From Cymbidium sinense (lineage: Eukaryota; Streptophyta; Magnoliopsida; Asparagales; Orchidaceae), in NCBI GenBank assembly GCA_021442155.1, contig CM038228.1:81473095-81537094 (forward strand): a stretch of 64,000 bases of DNA. Reading direction: 5' to 3'. Each line of letters begins with the position of its first letter. Position 1 is the stretch's first letter. This document shows, piece after piece, positions 38,296-48,560 of this stretch. The position numbers and the translations under genes are program-made. The notes under the pieces were generated by a model. It made no database searches. It saw nothing but the letters and a program-made list of their open reading frames with translations, and was not told the DNA's origin.

Positions 38296-38707
38296 AAAAT
38301 CTCAAAGGTTTGAATAGGTTTCAATCATAGTTTTGGCTAAGTCCTTAAGAAAGGGTTAAGGACTTAAGAAATTTGAACTTAGGAATTTTTTATGGAGTTT
38401 GGTCATCGGTTTCAATCATAGCTTTCAATTAGGGAATTGAATATGGAATTGATTTGAGTTTGAGAAAATCAAATAGAATTGATTTGGAGTTTGACTTGAA
38501 AGAAGGAAAGTGAGGCATGGTTTAAGCGAGTAGGAAATTTTAACACTCCCAAAGGCATGACATATTCCTATGGCTAACTCTTAAGTCTTGGCTAGGTTGT
38601 ATTCACTAATTAGATGTGTCTTAAGACTAAGGAACTCTTAAAGTCTAAGAGAAATTATAAGCCTACGATGGTCGTGTTGAGAGCTCATTCTAAAAATGAG
38701 GCCAACA

Positions 38708-39113
38708 AAATCACAAGCAAAGACATTATACAAAAAATTTTAAACACACAATCACAACCTCTTCTTAGCATACTCAAATTTGCTAAGTAAAGGTTCATTC
38801 AAATCATCAATATTTTCAAACAAGATACTCAAAATACAAATATCTCCAAGAAAATCTCTCCTCAAATTCATGAACCCTACCCAACCTACCTAAATCGGTT
38901 GAGTATGGATTCTAAATCAAAATCAAATGGCAAAGACTCTCTTCATCACATCAAAATCTCTTCACTGAACCAAACTTAACATATTTGAATTATGGAGTGT
39001 GGGTTAAGTACTCCAAGTTCTTATGATTCTCTTAGGACAAATTTTAAAGCAGAAACCTGACTAAAGTTACATTTCAACACATGCAGAGATATTGCTCAGA
39101 TCAGTCAGTATAC
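38708..39113 (+). other. B element leader, part 2
   Basis: This continues the leader after the inserted minus-strand LTR. It has more stem-loops of the same type: CTTAGCA/TGCTAAG at 38764-38787 around TACTCAAATT, CAACC/GGTTG near 38882-38901 around TACCTAAATC, and ACTTAAC/GTTAAGT at 38974-39009. It ends at the first plausible start codon of the coding region. Confidence 0.65.
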
Positions 39114-39780
39114 ATGGCTTCACAGAAGTTTGTTTTTACTTTCCCCTTCGGCATGGATTTGGCCTTGGATCGGACCAACCTCCCCGAGACTGACTCCACC
39201 CACCTAGTTTTCTTTTAGATTGAAGAGCCGCTTTGTGAGGCGACCCTCACTATCAGGTTGGGATGAGGTGGTTTAGAAGCATCATGCATCGAGATGCCCT
39301 CTGATTTTGAGTACCTTGTGTTGAAGAGGAAGACCATAGTGGTTCCCACACCACCTTCTATGATAGTTTCAGTGGTTGCCCATCCAGTTGTCCCTACCAC
39401 TGCTCCAGCAAGAGCTACTACCTCCTCTTGGTTACCCTGAAGTGGAAGGCTATCTTAGCTTCTGAGATAGTCTCCTCCACTTTGAGGTACTTAGTCCACG
39501 CCTACCTTGTACACTGCATCAATGCAATAAATTGAAAGATTAAGCATGAGCATGAGAGTGGAGCCAAAGAGCTTGAGGCTACATCACATATAGCCAAGGA
39601 GGTCCTCCTTGAGAGGTCTCTCCACTTTCAACCATGAAAGTTCCACCTCTCGACTTGGGAGAGGAAGAATATCGAGGATTCGCTTCACCTCCACTAGCGG
39701 ATATGAGACCGGATAGGAGCGGAGACCCTATGCGACTTAGGCGTCGCCGTTGGCAAAGCATTGAGATCTGAGTCGGTACC
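39114..39780 (+). pseudogene. possible ORF1-like remnant upstream of gag
   Basis: An ATG at 39114 opens a frame starting MASQKFVFTFPFGMDLALDR and closing after 34 codons. Beyond it, about 39510-39620 reads in one frame as a helix-prone segment containing HEHESGAKELEATSHIAKE, with one stop. No known domain is recognisable. Ogre elements carry an extra ORF of unknown function before gag, and this is the right place for it, but an extended gag N-terminus is equally possible. Confidence 0.3.
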
Positions 39781-39843
39781 TTGTTTAATTTATGATAATT
39801 GATCCCTCAGAGTGTTAGGGGTCAAATCCATAAGGAGAGAGCT

Positions 39844-41504
39844 ATGGAGGCTCAAGCATCTACTCAGGCAGGTAGAAGAGAGCAACAGAGGTATGCTAGA
39901 TAGTCGGCAGCCTCCATTCTGATGGATTTTCCTAATCATCCCCTCGTTAGGGCTAATCATTTAGATCAGATTATTCTTATCGGTGCTACCCATCGCAGGC
40001 AGAGATCTTCCAATGAGGAGCAGCTGATATTGCCTTGACACCACTCCCCTCATCATCCACCATCACCTGTACAGTTTCCAACATCCACCACTCCGAGATC
40101 CACAAGCTTAGGGAGATACCTTCCCTTTGGTGATTACCACTGGATCAGCTCCTCTAACCCGTTGAGGTGAGATCGAGCTCCTCAGCTTGACCCTCTACCT
40201 TAGTTGTGGTTCAGCAAGAGTGGTGGAGCAAGAGAAGGATATCAAGTAGTTAGTAGAGAAACAGGTGAAGAATGCATTGGCACAAGCCTGAGGTGGCTCA
40301 TATGTTCCAAAGAGTAGACCCTACCTAAAGGAATTTGATGTTGTCCAATACCCTAAGGATTTGTGCCTCCTTCCTTCAAAATCTTTGATGGCAGTGAAAA
40401 CCCTCGCTAGCACATTGCACACTTGAGTGGTTGTTGTTACAATCTAGGGGTACGCCTTCTCTTATTATCGATGCGGTGGGTGTTGCATTTGATTGGTATG
40501 TCGAACTACCCAACAATTCGGTAAAGACATTTGGTAAGTTGGAGCACCTCTTCATGAAGAGGTTTGTTGGAGCTCAATAAAGGGTTACTGTAGGTGACCT
40601 CATTATGACCAAACAAAATCCAAATGAGTCCCTTGTTCTTTACATTCTCAGGTGGCAAAACTTAAGTATGAAATGTGAACCACAGCTATCCGAACAGCAC
40701 ACCATTGAGATTCTACTCAAGAATATCCATGGCTCGATAGCTTTCATGCTTAAGGAGTTTACAATCAAAACTTTTAAGAAGCTAATCAACAAGGCGCCTA
40801 GTGTACAAGGGGAAGCTAGACAATTGCCTTTTCATGACCAGTCAGCCAAGCCCAATTCTTAGACGGCATTTGAGAAGAAGTCAGGGGTAGTCATTGTAGT
40901 TGATAAGGGGAAGCAGCCAGCTAAGGTTCAGTCAGATAGGCCTCAAGTTTAGCAGTCTCCTCTACCACCTCCTTTTTCATCACCTTGGCCATCATACCGG
41001 CCACCTCAGTTGCGACAATGGCCTCCACCGTTACCTCATCAACAGTATCCTCATCAACATCATCAGTAGCAATATTCTTACCCACCACCAGGTAGCTATC
41101 ATTTACCTACTCTTATCGATAAATTGAATAAACTATATTCATTCAATAGGGAGGTAGTTAGGAAAATCTTTAAGAATCTCTTAAAGAAGCCTGGTTTCTA
41201 GTTATCAAAGCCAAGGAGGCCGGAGGAAGTGGGCAAGAGTCACGATCCAAACTATTGCCCCTACCACTGCATACTAGGACATGCCTTAGAAGATTGCTTT
41301 ACCTTTGAGGAATGGCTTAAGCGTAGCTACAAGTTGAGTGTCATTATCATCCCTAAGGAATACCTACTAGAAAAACCCTCTAGTTATGTTAGGATAATCC
41401 TTGGGGATACACGTGGTTTTTTTAAGATAGAGGAAGGTTGCGATATCTCCATATCTCGAACCTCTAAGAAAATCATCTATAAGATCAAAATGTTACCCTT
41501 GTAG
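39844..41504 (+). pseudogene. gag remnant (capsid core and zinc-knuckle variant)
   Basis: A candidate start is ATG 39844 (MEAQASTQAGRREQQRYAR, then TAG). The retrotransposon gag core follows at about 40370-40862, with FKIFDGSENPR, GVAFDWYVELPNNSVKTFGK and NPNESLVLYILRWQNLSMKC, typical of the plant Ty3/gypsy gag family. A knuckle-like H/C cluster (NYCPYHCILGHALEDCF) lies near 41247-41310, as in Tat elements. Breaks seen: TAG at 40408 where the family usually has Gln, a frameshift near 40425-40450, and TAA at 40578. The implied length of about 550 codons is plausible for this family. Gag would package the element RNA in cytoplasmic particles. Confidence 0.75.
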
Positions 41505-42366
41505 GTGCTTGAAGCAGCTCAAACCTCCAACTCTAAGGAAGGTTTGCAAGTTGCTATGAACAACTTGAAGGAGGTAGAAGCCCAGCAGCACCAGGGATAG
41601 CCTCCACTTGCCCAGGATAGCATAGTAGCACAACCACTGACTGAGTTCAGCACTCCTCCCAAAGTTGTGGCTACAATTCCTCTAGCCAGCTCTTCTTCTA
41701 GCAGCCATATTGTATTAGTGAAGGGGGTGTCAAATCCCTCACTCCGCTTGATTTATTTGATTTCTACTTTGTACCTTAATCCAAATCAAAGAAATCAAAG
41801 AAGCAAGCTAATTTCGATTACATCTGTGTCACTTTTGGTGATCTTCTTGAGTTTATTCCTTTATATAGCTCTCCAAGTCTAATCTATAACAACTCTAGTT
41901 CTGATTTAGAAATGGATTTTTCATTCCTAAATCATTCGGGTTCACCCATTGAGATTGATTTGAAGTCATCTACGATGATCCCATAGGAGAAGGCAGGTGA
42001 ACTTGATGAAGCGTAGAACTTTCACTAAACCATCTCATGAACTCAGAGTCAACTTCCATAGTGGAAAGTTCTACCTCCTAGGTAGCACCTCAGATAAGGG
42101 TAAACAAGTCATTGGTTCTAGTGATCAAGAACCCCTCCACAAGATGCTCCACCTATGGATATGCTTATGGCGGACCAGCACAGAGTAGACTATAATGTCC
42201 TTGCTCACCTAAGAAAGTTTTCATCTAAACTAAGCATATATGATGCCCTTATGTTATCCAAAGAGATGAGGGAGTCATTGATCAAAGCCCATCTTGATCC
42301 AAAAATATGCTTAGCTTAGCTGACTGCTATTGGAGAAGAGGCATGTTATTCAAGAGAAGCTCATGG

Positions 42367-42535
42367 AGTTACATTCACCGATGAATACCTTCTTTTGTGG
42401 ACAATGGAGCATGAACGCCTCCTCTACATCACAGTGGACATGGGCAGATTCAGACTCTCCAAGGTGTTAGTTGATCCAGGTGCATCAGTGAATGTTATGA
42501 GTCTAAAGACCCTTGCCGGATTGACATCTCTCAGG
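42367..42535 (+). pseudogene. aspartic protease (PR) remnant
   Basis: In one open stretch the frame reads VTFTDEYLLLW...VDMGRFRLSKVLVDPGASVNVM. The motif D-P-G-A-S at 42473-42487 stands where retroviral-type proteases have D-[TSG]-G-[AS]-S, followed by the usual hydrophobic residues. The catalytic Asp is kept, but the middle residue is Pro, which is unusual and probably a decay mutation. PR would have cut the polyprotein into its parts. Between gag (41504) and PR, about 0.85 kb of linker has no recognisable motif. Confidence 0.65.
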
Positions 42536-42861
42536 AGATCATGATGTTGAGATGATTCAATGAGCAAGCGAGAGGGCTTTAGGCTCTATTGCCATTGGAG
42601 ATAGATGATTGAAGAGGAAGCCAAGTTCTACATAAGATTTAGATACATATTTCCTTTGCTTTTACTGGTGAGCCTTGGATACATGGAAACAACACAGTTC
42701 CATATTCTTTACATCAGTGCATCAAATTTCGAAGAGGTGGAATTAAGTAATATGTCAAAGGAGACTTAAAGCCATTCTTAGTTAGAGAGGTCGAGATATA
42801 TGAGGACGCATCCTATTATCTTCCTCCAAATAAAAAAGTCTATTCTCACGAACTTGGTGAA

Positions 42862-42917
42862 AATTTAAAAATAAAAGAAAAAGATATAAAAGAAAAAGAA
42901 ATAAAAAAAAGAAGAAA

Positions 42918-42949
<32 letters not shown>

Positions 42950-42968
42950 AGAAAAAGGAAAATAAAAT
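42862..42968 (+). repeat. (GAAAAA)n purine tract between PR and RT
   Basis: About 105 bases are almost purely A and G, with GAAAAA repeated in the centre. Read in the strand sense it would encode mainly Lys, Glu and Arg. The minus strand gives long Phe/Ser frames that are artefacts. Tat/Ogre elements have a long PR-RT spacer, and in Ogre an intron lies in this area. No clear splice sites could be judged here. Confidence 0.6.
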
Positions 42969-43966
42969 GAAAATACAAGTGAGTGAGAATCAAACATCGA
43001 GGAAGAAGTAGAGCCAGATATTGGATTCTACCCACAATTTGTTTCTCCATATGAACACATGGGTTGGATGGCACAACCCTCACCAAGTAGAGGTAGAGAC
43101 AGATCTAGAGGGAGTTCCAAAGGTGGAAGACCTCCTCCCTATTGGCTACCCAATAGGAGCTATATTCCAACTAGCTGGGGTACCCCCACTATCCACATAG
43201 ATTTAGAGTCCAGTTCAAAGGATGAGTCTCATGTGGTTAGCACACCAATCAACCCCTCTTAGTGGGTACCTTTAGAGGTGACATTCTAACTAGCCAAGCA
43301 GCGATGAAGACCATGCCTCAAAGTAAAGCATGAATGTATCTGAATCACTGTTATGTAGAACAGTTAGACAATAGTTGGGAACCTTAGCTCTAACCTTACT
43401 TTCTTCCCAGAAAGTTGAAGGTTTAGTAGTTAAGGAAGCCCCCAAGTAATCCATAGATGTCAAAGAGATTTTTGTTGGGAGCATCATCCTTATGTCAAGA
43501 AATCGATGTAGAACTTGAGGATGATTCATATAAAGATTTAATACAATTGCCTTTTGATTTGTATTTGCCTTATGTTCTTAACTTAGGAAAGAAGGGATTA
43601 ATCCCACATATTTGGTCTAAACGTAGGTCAGATTACTTTGAAAGGTTATGAGACAACCAAAGTAGATATTCTCAATCAAGACTGGGACTAGGATTCGTAT
43701 AGTGGGTCCAGTCGATGATGACAATCATTGTTTAGTCATCACCACTCATTTGGGGTTTGGTAGGTTCTTCTCTCAAATGCTAACTTTATGAGGTATGTTT
43801 GAAACTTGGATGACTAAATGAACTTGAAGGCAAGAGAGGCGAGTTCAAATAAGATGATCAACCATCGATGAACTTAAAAGATCAACTTAGGGAAGAACAA
43901 TCCACGTCCACATACTCCTTGTTGAATGAAGAAGATCCAATGATTTAGTTAGTATTATGAGTTTAA

Positions 43967-44660
43967 GGGCTTGCATGGAGTTATGACAAAATGCTCAGTT
44001 TATCTCCTGACTTAGTAGTCCACAAACTAGCAATAGAACCTAATGCTAACCCTATCAAGCAAGCTCCTAAACACATGTGATTAGAAATTGAACAATAGGT
44101 CACTTTTGAAATCAAGAAACTGATCGATGCTGGCTTCATCAGGAAATAAAAAGATCCTACTTGGTTGGCCAGTGTCACCACAGTTAAGAAAAATAATGGC
44201 CAAATTCGCTTATACATCGATTTTATGGATTTAAATAAGGCATGTCCTAAGGATGAATTTTCACTTCCTATACCTGAATTAATGGTGGACATTGCCTCAT
44301 CTCATACAGTATTCTCTTTGATGGATGGGTCATCTGGCTACAACTAAATCAAGATGGCCCCCGAGGATGAAAGAAATACTACTTTTCAAACCCTAATCAT
44401 AATCTATTGTTATAAGTTCATGCCATTAGGCCTTAAAAATTTTGGTGCTACATACCAGCAAGCCATGACTCGGATCTTCAATGAACTCATTCATCATCAA
44501 GTTGAATGTTATGTTGATGATCTAGTAGTCAAAAAAGAAAAGGAAGACCATCTCTTACTTGAGAGTAGTTTTGATGGTTAAGATAATTTAACCTCAAAAT
44601 GAATCCCAAAGTGTGCATTAGAGTAGCAGGAAAATTCCTTGGGTTTGTTGTGACATAGAG
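43967..44660 (+). pseudogene. reverse transcriptase (RT) remnant
   Basis: It opens with GLAWSYDKM, the segment that precedes RT in this lineage, then IKKLIDAGFIRK, LNKACPKDEFSLPIPE, FSLMDGSSGYN, FMPLGLKNFGATYQ and the catalytic YVDD at 44510-44521, which is intact. The frame is unbroken in phase from 43967 to 44581 but has stops TGA 44078, TAG 44096, TAA 44147 and TAA 44345. The last stands where the family has Gln (GYN-Q-I). A frameshift leads to the thumb motif GKFLGFVV near 44629. RT copies the element RNA into DNA. This copy is inactive because of the stops. Confidence 0.88.
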
Positions 44661-44789
44661 ATCGATCTAGAAGATCAAGGCTATCTTAGAAATGCCACAC
44701 TAAAAAGTCTAACTCAACTTAGATCATTCCAAGGAGGTTGGCATATCTAAGATGCTTCCTATCCAACATCTTAGGAAGATGCCAACCAT

Positions 44790-45362
44790 TCTCAGCATTT
44801 GTCAAAAAGGATGCCAAGTTCAATTGGGATGACAAGGGTCAACAAGCTTTTGAAGACATCAAGCATTACCTGATGACATCGTGAGTTCTAGCAGCTATCC
44901 CAAGCAAGCCATTGATCCTATACAGCACTGCATTAGATGACTCCCTTGGCGCTTTATTAGCTCAAATCAAGGACTAAGGGAAAGAGAATGCTCTCTACTA
45001 TCTCAGTCATCATCTAATCCTTACTGAGGCAAATTACCCACCTATTGAGAAGCACTGTCTAGCTTTAATCTTTGCATCCCAAAATCTATTGGCACTACAT
45101 GCTTTCTCATAAGGTGAATCTGATCTCTAGGATCAATCCACTGTAATATCTCATGACACGACAGATGCTATCAGGATTGTTGGTGCGTTGGTTCATGATT
45201 TTGTCACAGTTTGACATTATATTCATACCCCTTCGTATGGTAGAAGGATGGGCACTAGCAGATTTCTTAGCAGCACACCCACTTCCTGTTGATTCCCCAC
45301 TTAGTGATGACCTCCCCAATGAACAAATCATGAACTTATGGGACACTATCATTCACCACTAG
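44790..45362 (+). pseudogene. RNase H remnant and connection segment
   Basis: In the RT frame, NWDDKGQQAFEDIKHYL (from 44822), PLILYSTALDDSLGALLAQ, ALYYLSHHL and EANYPPIEKHCLAL are typical of the gypsy RNase H domain. Stops include TGA within MTS-VLAAI and TAA after AQIKD. After a frame change, 45153-45362 gives RWFMILSQFDI and GWALADFLAAHPLPVDSPL, the segment that leads into the second RNase H in Tat elements. The domain would remove RNA from RNA-DNA hybrids. Confidence 0.8.
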
Positions 45363-45365
45363 GGG

Positions 45366-45880
45366 ATGTATTTTGATGGTGCGGCTTCCTTTCAAAAAGG
45401 AGAAGAACCATAATATACTCTTCCAGGAAAGGTAGAGGTAGGAATAGTTATCCTAACTCATGATGATGAGATTCTCATGTCCAATCCATGCACCAACAAA
45501 AGAAGCAGGCTTGCTGATGAGTTAGTCATTACTACCATCATATCGACATTTTCAGAGATTCTCAGCTCATCATCAATCAAATCGCTGGGTCCTATAATAT
45601 TTTAAAGCTTAAGCTCCATCATTACCATAAGTACACTATGGAGTTATTGGCCCAAATCCTAGAGGTTACAATCTACATGATTCCTCGAGGAGAGAATGCA
45701 TTAGCGGATGCATTAGCCAAGCTTGGTAAAGAGTTGGCATGTCCAAAAGATGAGTCCATTCCAATAAGTGTCCAAAATAGACAAGTCTTATCCCTTATTG
45801 ATGATGAACTCATTGAGAGATTCTCTCCTGAAGGGGAGGTCATCATTGCCAAAAAGGATGAGGAGTTAGATTGGAGGTAA
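45366..45880 (+). pseudogene. second (archaeal-type) RNase H remnant
   Basis: MYFDGAAS (45366-45389) matches the start of the extra RNase H domain found in Tat-lineage elements. Its end is ELLAQILEVTIYMIPRGENA and LADALAKLGKEL (45641-45756) in the pol frame. The middle part has frame changes and stops. The presence of this domain between RNase H and integrase is the strongest lineage marker here, separating Tat/Ogre from Athila, CRM, Tekay and Reina. Confidence 0.75.
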
Positions 45881-46700
45881 CCATTCATAGATTATTTAAA
45901 AATATGCAAACTACCTCAAGAGAAGTCACTAGCACATCAAATGAAGCAGATAGCCATTTCCTATGCTCTCGTAGGCGGTGCCTTGTAATGGCTGTCTTTC
46001 GATCATATGTGGTTACATTGTCTAGACATACAAGAAGGCCATAGGATCATGATCGATGTACACTCAGGTTTATGTGGAGTGCATTAATCCCATCCGAAGA
46101 TGAAAACTAAGATCAAGAGACTACGATACTACTAGCCTTCGATGATCACAGACTACATGGACGTAGCTAGGAGATGCCACTAATGTTAGGTACATGGTGT
46201 GGTTCCACATCAACCATCCAATGCTCTACATCCTACATTGGCCTCATGGCCATTTGAGTGTTAGGATACCAACATAGTGGGTCCAATCGATCCTCCTTCT
46301 TCTAAGGGTCACCGATTCATTCTACCTACCACCGACTACTTTTCCAAGTGGGTGGAGATAATCTCACTTAGAGAGGTCATAGCTCAGCATGTGCTCCAGT
46401 TTTTTAGGAACTATATCGTATATAGGTTTGGAGTTCCTCCACAAAATATATCCAATAATGGTACTACATTCAAGAGCACTAAAATAAACAGCTTTGTCCA
46501 GAGAGGCAACATAAATTAAAGATACTCTACCATCTATTGCCCAAGGGAAAATGGTCTAGTAGAAGCATTCAACAAGACTCTCATCCAAATATTAAAAAAG
46601 ACACTCACAAAAATAAGCAACAGTGACATGAGCAGTTAGTTGAAGCCTTGTGGGCATATCGCACCACATACAAAACTCCAACTCAATCAAAGTCGTTCTA
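45881..46700 (+). pseudogene. integrase (IN) remnant with both catalytic Asp changed
   Basis: The frame continues in the pol phase: PFIDYLKICKLPQEKS, a zinc-binding part with VHSGLCGVH and C-H-stop-C (46070-46195), then VGPIDPPSSKGHRFIL, TDYFSKWVE, FGVPPQNISNNGTTF and YCPRENGLVEAFNKT. In the D-D-E catalytic triad, the first Asp is Asn at 46271-46273, the second is Asn at 46454-46456, and the Glu (46562-46564) is kept. Stops occur at 46085, 46133 and 46262. HEQLVEALWAYRTTYKTP follows near 46630. IN would insert the DNA copy into the genome; this one could not. Confidence 0.85.
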
Positions 46701-46935
46701 CCATTAGAAGTCCAACTCCCATCATTAAGAATAGTTGTGGGCAGTAAAATCACTATAGAGCAGAACGCTAAGCTAGGGCTAGAAGAGCTCGAAGGTTTGG
46801 AGGAGAGATGCCTCTGGGCATGCTAGAACCTCGAGTTGTACAAATCCAAAATGATTTAAGCTCACAACAATTTGGTTAGTCTTAGAGATTTTTAAGTAGG
46901 AGAGCTTATTTTAGTTCTAAGGAGATCAATTGTTG

Positions 46936-47120
46936 CCTGTCAAAAGATGGGAGGCAAGTTTGAACCCACGTGGGAAGGCCCTTTTTTCATAGAGAAGGCC
47001 TACCAAGGAGGATCTTATCAGCTTATAAATTATAAAGGAGAGCACCCGATGCTTCCAATCAATGGGCTCTACTTAAAGAAATACTATCCAAAAATCTTAT
47101 TTGAAGATAATAATCAATAA
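46936..47120 (+). pseudogene. C-terminal end of the polyprotein
   Basis: An open stretch reads KMGGKFEPTWEGPF, YQGGSYQLINYKG and PINGLYLKKYYPK before TAA at 47118. This matches the usual end of Tat integrases (F-x-P-x-W-E-G-P-F). No chromodomain follows, as expected for this lineage. Confidence 0.8.
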
Positions 47121-47191
47121 AACTTTTTTTATATCAAATTCCATCTCTTATGTGTTAGGAATATCTTTCGCTTATAAATCCACCACGATGT

Positions 47192-47450
47192 GTTTAGGGT
47201 AGGTGTTAAAGAACCCGAACAGCATCATATCCCTCCATAACACAAATACAAACTACCAATGATCCTCCAGTGCTACTAGGTTAGGTGTAAGAGAATCTAA
47301 GAGGCATCCTATTTTGACTAGTACAACCAAGTTAGGTGTAAGAGAACCCAAGTAGCATCCTTTCTTGGTGGAGTCATAATTGCCATGGCACCATTTCATC
47401 CATTCTTCTATGTGTTTAGGGTAGGTGTAAGAGAACCCAAGTGGCATCTA
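47192..47450 (+). repeat. four irregular repeats around TTAGGTGTAAGAGAACCCAAG
   Basis: Copies begin near 47192 (TAGGGTAGGTGTTAAAGAACCCG), 47279, 47328 and 47412, spaced 50-90 bases apart. Each is followed by a GCATC element. Confidence 0.65.
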
Positions 47451-47574
47451 TTCCTCTTTCACAACACAAAAAACACATATCTTTTATCTCCCATTTTGAT
47501 GTGGAGCAAGCCCCCCCGCACTCACTCATTCCTCAGTCTATATCTACCTTGTTAGTGTGTCACTTGTCTGTCAG

Positions 47575-48560
47575 ATGTGAGTCCCCACGCTTTCTTACTG
47601 ACTTGACCATTGTAAACTAACGAGCGCCTTGTTAGTTTGGTAGGTCTTACTGTGCAGTTGGTAAGATACCCCATATTGAGTTCGTTTAAGAAGATGTAAG
47701 CCTACGCGCTTTCTTCTTGTAGTAACCATCATGCATTGACTAGGCTGAGTATATTTGAGGTTTAGGGTAAGTCCCCTAGTGGCTCCATTGCTCCTGACTA
47801 CTTCAAGCTTGGGTTTAGTCCTTACATAGGACTCTCCTTGGTCTAGGTTGGATAACCCTAGAAGGCTATCACAATCAGTTAGCTTTAGAGAGATGTAACT
47901 CACACACCTTTTCTCTTTATGTCCTCGATGGGCACCTTAGGTTGGTTTGGTTATGCCATCTTGATGGCGATCAACACAGTACACCACTCTTGGCAAATGT
48001 GAGATCCCACACTTTCTCTTTAAGTTGGCCACCAAATACCAATAGGCTTTCTTTTACAGGGTTTTTGGGTAAAGCCCCTAGTGGTACCTCCCATGTGGGC
48101 ACTCTATTTGGATCACATCCTTAGCGACCCCATTTAGACACTACCTTGGTTACTCTTGGATTAGACAGTTCCCCTTTCCTAGTAGCCACCCCTGTGGTTG
48201 GAAAATTTATCTTGTGGCTATGCAGATTCTCCCTTGGTCCAATAAGTCTGAGATAGGACTAGGCTGATATGAGCTCCTTCTCAATGTGGTCCCTTACAAA
48301 TAGCAGGACCACATAACATAAAATAAACAAAATATATCTTCACTTGATTAAAAATTCAAGCCCCCCAGTTTTTTCATGTGTCTATCTCGTTAGAGTGTTA
48401 GCAAAACTCCCTATAGGAATCGCCTGACTATTTTCGAGTTGAGATAAGTCCCCGAGTCAACACTTTCTCAGTAATCTCCTTAGGTCGGGATCGATTTGTT
48501 GTGCTATCAATCGATCACCCCAGTGGTCCTTTGTTTAGGCAGATGTGAGTCCCCATACTT
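47575..48560 (+). repeat. diverged repeats around TGTGAGTCCCCACACTTTC
   Basis: Related blocks lie at about 47576, 47694, 47892, 47998 and 48540, with a weaker one near 48441. Several are followed by a GACTTGACCATTGTAAACTAA- or GGTTGGTTAG-type block. Units are roughly 100-200 bases and strongly diverged. Confidence 0.5.

Larger units (their letters stand above)
30870..38707 (-). mobile_element. complete solo A LTR, minus strand, in the B leader
   Basis: On the minus strand it starts TGTTGGCCTCATTTTTAGAA at 38707 and ends TTTTTCACCACA at 30870, 7,838 bp. It contains all A-LTR blocks in reverse order: four 180-bp subrepeats (37680-38295), the GGTCAA-rich block (36500-37180), the hairpin at 36023, and the TATA-hairpin at 32332-32357. 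Flanks are ACATC (30865-30869) and AAATC (38708-38712), a 4-of-5 target duplication. It is the longest A LTR in the window. Confidence 0.88.
39114..47120 (+). pseudogene. degenerate gag-pol of a Tat/Ogre-type Ty3/gypsy retrotransposon
   Basis: The whole coding region of the B element once made the capsid protein and the enzymes for reverse transcription and integration. Domain order is a possible upstream ORF, gag, zinc knuckle, PR, RT, RNase H, a second RNase H, and IN, ending at TAA 47118. The second RNase H between RH and IN, KACPKDEF in RT and LADFLAAHP after RH are Tat-lineage traits. Frames change several times: the gag core and knuckle share one frame, most of pol (PR, RT, RH, IN) another, and the C-terminus the gag frame again. 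Many in-frame stops occur. Several look like C-to-T or G-to-A changes of Gln, Arg or Trp codons. Nothing functional can be made from it. Confidence 0.9.

Noticed and set aside
42782..43086. Phe/Ser-rich minus-strand frames
   Set aside because: They are translations of the (GAAAAA)n tract on the wrong strand.
43981..44292. 103-codon minus-strand frame
   Set aside because: It is the antisense shadow of the RT remnant.
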